Source of the DNA: Allobosea lupini
GTDB lineage: Bacteria > Pseudomonadota > Alphaproteobacteria > Rhizobiales > Beijerinckiaceae
NCBI RefSeq assembly: GCF_900109525.1
Contig: NZ_FOAN01000007.1
Span: 1-64,000, forward strand
DNA: 64,000 nucleotides
Direction: 5' to 3'
Positions 60,524 through 64,000 of this stretch are shown in pieces. How positions within the stretch are numbered: the first letter of the stretch is position 1; every line of letters starts with the position of its first letter. The notes under the pieces were generated by a model. The model was not told the origin of the DNA. It was given only the letters and a program-made list of their open reading frames with translations, and did not search any database. Made by a program: the position numbers and the translations under genes.

Positions 60524-61543
60524 ATGAAGAATTGGCTTGCTACCTGCCTCGTCGGCGCCTTTGCACTCGCGCTTCCCGGCGCCGCCCTGGCGCAGAAGAC
60601 GAAGGTGACGGTCTATACCGCTCTGGAGAACGATCAGCTCGGCCCGTTCAAGGCCTCGATCGAGAAGGCCGTGCCCGAGGCCGAGGTGGTCTGGGTCCGC
60701 GATTCCACCGGTGTCATCACCGCCCGCTTCCTGGCCGAAAAGGACAATCCGCGGGCCGACATGGTGATGGGTCTGGCCGCGTCGAGCCTCCTGATGTTCG
60801 AGAAGGCCGGGCTGCTCGAAGCCTACAAGCCTGCCGGCGCCGATGCGCTGAAGCCGGTCTTCCGCGACGGCAGCGAGCCCTACACCTGGACCGGCATGGA
60901 CGCCTATCTCGGCGTCGTCTGCTTCAACACCGCCGAGGCCAAGGGCGTCCCGGTGCCGACCTCCTGGAAGGACCTGCTCAACCCGGCGCTCAAAGGCAAG
61001 ATCGTGATGCCGCATCCGGCTTCGTCCGGCACCGGCTATCTGATGGTCGCGGGCTGGCTGCAGAGCATGGGCGAGGCCGAGGGCTGGAAGTTCATGGACG
61101 GCCTGCACGAGAACATCGCCGCCTATCTGCATTCCGGCTCGGCGCCTTGCGTCCAGGCGGCGCGCGGCGAGCGCACCGTCGGCCTGGCGCTCGACATGCG
61201 CGGCGCCTCCGAGAAGAGCAAGGGCGCGCCGATCGAGGTGGTGATCCCGAAGGAGGGCGTCGGCTGGGAGATGGAAGCCAGCGCCATCGTCAAGGGCAGC
61301 AAGAACCTCAACCTGGCCAAGAAGGTCGCCGACTGGTCGACCACCAAGGAGGCCAACGAGCTCTACTCGAAGACCTATGCGATCGTGGCGGCGCCGGGCA
61401 TCGAGAACAAGCCCGCCAACTATCCCGCCAATGCCGAAGCCGGGATGATCAAGAACGACCTGGCCTGGATGGCCGATAATCGCGACCGCGTCCTCGCCGA
61501 ATGGTCGAAGCGCTACGAGTCGAAGGCGGCGCCGAAGAACTGA
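60524..61543 (+). CDS. phnS: 2-aminoethylphosphonate ABC transporter, substrate-binding protein
   Basis: The start at 60524 follows AAGAGGGGATGAG and gives 339 residues with a signal peptide (MKNWLATCLVGAFALALPGA, cleavage after ALA). The mature part KVTVYTALENDQLGPFKASI, FLAEKDNPRADMVMGLAASS and MPHPASSGTGYLMVAGWLQS matches the iron/thiamine/AEP-type binding proteins. Position next to phnWAY and the paired ATPase and permease support AEP as ligand. It delivers the ligand from the periplasm. Confidence 0.9.
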   Translation: MKNWLATCLVGAFALALPGAALAQKTKVTVYTALENDQLGPFKASIEKAVPEAEVVWVRDSTGVITARFLAEKDNPRADMVMGLAASSLLMFEKAGLLEAYKPAGADALKPVFRDGSEPYTWTGMDAYLGVVCFNTAEAKGVPVPTSWKDLLNPALKGKIVMPHPASSGTGYLMVAGWLQSMGEAEGWKFMDGLHENIAAYLHSGSAPCVQAARGERTVGLALDMRGASEKSKGAPIEVVIPKEGVGWEMEASAIVKGSKNLNLAKKVADWSTTKEANELYSKTYAIVAAPGIENKPANYPANAEAGMIKNDLAWMADNRDRVLAEWSKRYESKAAPKN

Positions 61544-61656
61544 CGCCAGCGCGCCGGCCCGGCTCGCCGCGGCGGGCCGAGCCGGCGCGTTTCATGCAGG
61601 GCGAGATGACAGGTCGCGCCCGAAGCCAGCTGCGCGTCCAGATGAAGGTCGGCAAG

Positions 61657-62748
61657 ATGAGCACGAACACGGCTCCGTTTATCTCGATCCGCAAGCTCGC
61701 CAAGAGCTTCGGCGCCTTCCAGGCCCTGCGCAGCATCGATCTCGACATCCACCGCGGCGAATTCGTCTGCTTCCTTGGCCCGTCGGGCTGCGGCAAGACC
61801 ACTCTGCTGCGCGCTATCGCCGGCCTCGACCCGCAGGACAGCGGCAGCATCCTGATGGGCGGGCGCGACGTCTCCCGTGCAAGCCCTGCCGAGCGCGATT
61901 TCGGCATCGTCTTCCAGTCCTATGCGCTGTTCCCGAACCTGACGGTCGCCGACAATGTCGGCTATGGCCTGGTCAACCGCCGCCGCCCATCGGCCGAGAT
62001 CAACCGGCGCGTCGACGAACTGCTCGCGCTCGTCGGCCTGCCCGAACAGAGCAAGAAGTACCCGATCCAGCTCTCGGGCGGGCAGCAGCAGCGCGTGGCT
62101 CTCGCCCGCGCGCTGGCGACCGCGCCGGAGCTGCTGCTGCTCGACGAGCCGCTCTCGGCGCTCGACGCCAAGGTCAGGATCAGGCTGCGCGACGAGATGC
62201 GCTCTCTCCAGCAGCGGCTCGGCGTAACCACGATCATGGTCACCCACGACCAGGAGGAGGCCCTCGCCATGGCCGACCGCATCGTCGTGATGAGCAATGG
62301 CGCCGTCGAGCAGGTCGGCACGCCCGAGGAGATCTATCGCCACCCGGGCACGCCTTTCGTCGCCGATTTCGTCGGCCACATGACCTTCCTCGATGCCGTC
62401 GTCACCGGGCCGGGCCAGGTGCGCGTCGGCGAGCTCGACCTGCTCGTCGCCAATGCCGCGCCTTTCAGCGTGGGCACGCCGGTGCGGCTCGCCATGCGTC
62501 CCGAGGAGGTCCGCACCCGCTCGATCACGGCCGAGACCCCGAACCGCTTCGATGCGACGATCGGCGATCTCTCCTTCCTCGGATCCTATTGCCGGGCGCA
62601 TCTGGAGCCGACGCATTCGCGCTCGACGCGGATCGCAGCCGATTTCTCGACCAATGCGATGCGCGATCTCGGCATCCAGCCGGGACAGGTGCGCACGGTC
62701 GCCTTTCCGCCGGAGGCGCTGCATGTCTTTGCCGGGGGCAGTCGATGA
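61657..62748 (+). CDS. phnT: 2-aminoethylphosphonate ABC transporter, ATP-binding protein
   Basis: The start at 61657 has GAAGG eight bases upstream and gives 363 residues; an in-frame ATG 15 bases earlier is less likely. Walker A GPSGCGKTT, Q-loop VFQSYALFPNLT, signature LSGGQQQRVALARAL and Walker B LLLLDEPLSALDAK are complete. A C-terminal TOBE-like domain follows (VRLAMRPEEVRTRS). Energises uptake with the downstream permease, whose start overlaps its stop (ATGA). Confidence 0.9.
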   Translation: MSTNTAPFISIRKLAKSFGAFQALRSIDLDIHRGEFVCFLGPSGCGKTTLLRAIAGLDPQDSGSILMGGRDVSRASPAERDFGIVFQSYALFPNLTVADNVGYGLVNRRRPSAEINRRVDELLALVGLPEQSKKYPIQLSGGQQQRVALARALATAPELLLLDEPLSALDAKVRIRLRDEMRSLQQRLGVTTIMVTHDQEEALAMADRIVVMSNGAVEQVGTPEEIYRHPGTPFVADFVGHMTFLDAVVTGPGQVRVGELDLLVANAAPFSVGTPVRLAMRPEEVRTRSITAETPNRFDATIGDLSFLGSYCRAHLEPTHSRSTRIAADFSTNAMRDLGIQPGQVRTVAFPPEALHVFAGGSR

Positions 62749-64000
62749 GCCATGCCGCGACACCGCTCACGATGACAAATGCCACCGTGAAGCTCTCGCC
62801 GCCGCGGCTCAGCGAACGCCATGTCGCCGGCGTGCTGATTCTGGCGCTTTGCGCGGTGCTCATCCTGATCATCGCCTTGCCGCTCTGGGCGCTGCTGTCC
62901 AAGAGCCTCGAGGATACCCAAGGCCGCTTCGTCGGGCTGGCGAACTTCGTCAGCTACGCCACGACGCCGACGCTGCTCTCCTCGCTGACCAACAGCCTGC
63001 TCGTTGCCAGCGTCACCACGGGAATCGTGCTGCCGCTCGCCTTTCTCTACGCCTACGCCCTGCGCCGCAGCTGCATTCCCGGCCGCGGGCTGTTCTATGC
63101 CGCGGCGATGGTGCCGGTCTTCGCACCCTCGCTGCTGTCGGGCCTCGCGCTGATCTACATCTTCGGCAATCAGGGCCTGCTCAAATCCTGGATGATGGGC
63201 GCTTCGCTCTACGGGCCGGTCGGCATCATCGCCGCCGAGGCGCTCTACAGCTTCCCCCATGCCGTGCTGATCCTGGTGACGGCGCTCGGCCTCTCGGACG
63301 GCCGCCTGCGCGAGGCGGCCGAGGCGATGGGCACGACGCGCTGGCGCATCTTCCACACGATCACGCTGCCGGGCGCGCGCTACGGCGTGATCAGCGCGGC
63401 CTTCGTGGTCTTCACGCTGGTGATCACCGATTTCGGCATTCCCAAGGTGATCGGCGGGCAGTTCAGCGTGCTCGCGACCGACGCCTATCGCCAGGTCGTC
63501 GGGCAGCAGAACTTCCCGATGGGCGCCGTCGTCGGCATCATCCTCCTGGTGCCGGCCGTGCTCGCCTTCTTCGTCGACCGCGCCGTCCAGCGCCGCCAGA
63601 GCGCAATGCTCTCGGCCCGCGCTGTGCCCTATGCGCCGCGGCCAGACAAGCGACGCGACCTCACGCTCCTCGGCTTCGTCAGCCTGACGGCGCTCGCCAT
63701 CGTTGGGCCCTACGGCATCGCGATCTGGGGCTCCTTCGTCAAATACTGGCCCTATAACCTCTCGCTGACGCTGAACAATTACGACTTTGCCGCCGTCGAT
63801 CCCGAGGGCTGGTCGACCTATGGCAACTCGCTGCTGCTGGCCTCGCTGACGGCGGTGATCGGCACGGCGCTGATCTTCACCGGCGCCTATCTGATCGAGA
63901 AGCTGAAGCTGTTCCCGCGCCTGCGCGCCTTCGCGCAGTTCCTGGCGATGCTGCCGATGGCGGTACCCGGGCTCGTGCTCGGCCTCGGCTATGTCTTCTT
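62745..64000 (+). CDS. phnU: 2-aminoethylphosphonate ABC transporter, permease (3' end outside window)
   Basis: The frame from 62745 stays open to the last base (418 codons). It overlaps the ATPase gene by four bases. It begins MSHAATPLTMTNATVKLSPP, then a membrane helix (VLILALCAVLILIIALPLWA). The first coupling motif EAAEAMGTTRWRIFHTITLP is near residue 190, and a second membrane block starts near 305 (LTLLGFVSLTALAIVGPYGI). The two-block layout matches the AfuB/PhnU-type permeases that carry both membrane halves in one chain of about 550-580 residues. The C-terminus is missing only because the window ends. Confidence 0.88.
   Translation, partial: MSHAATPLTMTNATVKLSPPRLSERHVAGVLILALCAVLILIIALPLWALLSKSLEDTQGRFVGLANFVSYATTPTLLSSLTNSLLVASVTTGIVLPLAFLYAYALRRSCIPGRGLFYAAAMVPVFAPSLLSGLALIYIFGNQGLLKSWMMGASLYGPVGIIAAEALYSFPHAVLILVTALGLSDGRLREAAEAMGTTRWRIFHTITLPGARYGVISAAFVVFTLVITDFGIPKVIGGQFSVLATDAYRQVVGQQNFPMGAVVGIILLVPAVLAFFVDRAVQRRQSAMLSARAVPYAPRPDKRRDLTLLGFVSLTALAIVGPYGIAIWGSFVKYWPYNLSLTLNNYDFAAVDPEGWSTYGNSLLLASLTAVIGTALIFTGAYLIEKLKLFPRLRAFAQFLAMLPMAVPGLVLGLGYVF

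Overview
The window is high-GC DNA of an alphaproteobacterium. A Hyphomicrobiales (Rhizobiales) member of the Bosea/Bradyrhizobium kind fits best: an Omp25/RopB-like barrel, a PcaQ-type pca cluster, a PhnW/PhnY/PhnA phosphonate route, long Liv-type transporter operons and palindromic intergenic repeats like those of that order. The genus is inferred, not proven. No rRNA, tRNA or CRISPR array was seen.

Bases 1-8100: a truncated outer-membrane barrel gene with a strong terminator, then an accessory region. It holds a decayed resolvase, a lower-GC TIR-STAND-TPR gene (probable anti-phage NLR), and a phage/plasmid-like block: HTH protein, small unknown genes, a ribbon-helix-helix protein, and a replication-type protein whose gene carries iteron-like repeats followed by an A/T-rich stretch, as in lambda gene O. 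Bases 8100-21300: an ABC-2 exporter pair, a DUF2891 protein, an Rrf2 regulator, a rearrangement scar with two transporter fragments and a dispersed repeat, a YeiH/YeiE-type pair, a second LysR gene, an incomplete Dpp-type transporter (no ATPase) and an SGNH hydrolase.

Bases 21287-43067: about 21.8 kb of tightly packed minus-strand genes. In transcription order: Liv-type binding protein, AraC regulator, two permeases, LivG-like ATPase, a LivF-like ATPase fused to a Tm-1/UPF0261 domain, a TIM-barrel PEP-hydrolase-like protein, a giant flotillin, two SRPBCC proteins, a molybdenum hydroxylase (FAD, 2Fe-2S and a split Mo subunit), MoxR, a CoxE-like VWA protein, an amidohydrolase, a metallo-beta-lactamase-fold hydrolase and an SMP-30/isochorismatase fusion. 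I read it as uptake, hydroxylation and hydrolytic opening of an unknown compound. It is the best candidate for an undescribed system.

Bases 43277-53694: quinate/shikimate and protocatechuate catabolism. A shikimate/quinate dehydrogenase-like enzyme and a two-domain dehydroshikimate dehydratase feed PcaGH, PcaC and PcaD. A BKACE (DUF849) enzyme sits where PcaIJ/PcaF would be expected. PcaQ is divergent, and its promoter region is repeated as a related 85-bp copy ahead of an MFS transporter.

Bases 54023-64000: an FAD/NAD(P)-binding protein, a LysR regulator with a 19-bp palindrome at its start, and the 2-aminoethylphosphonate operon phnW-phnA-phnY followed by an ABC importer (binding protein, ATPase, permease running off the end).
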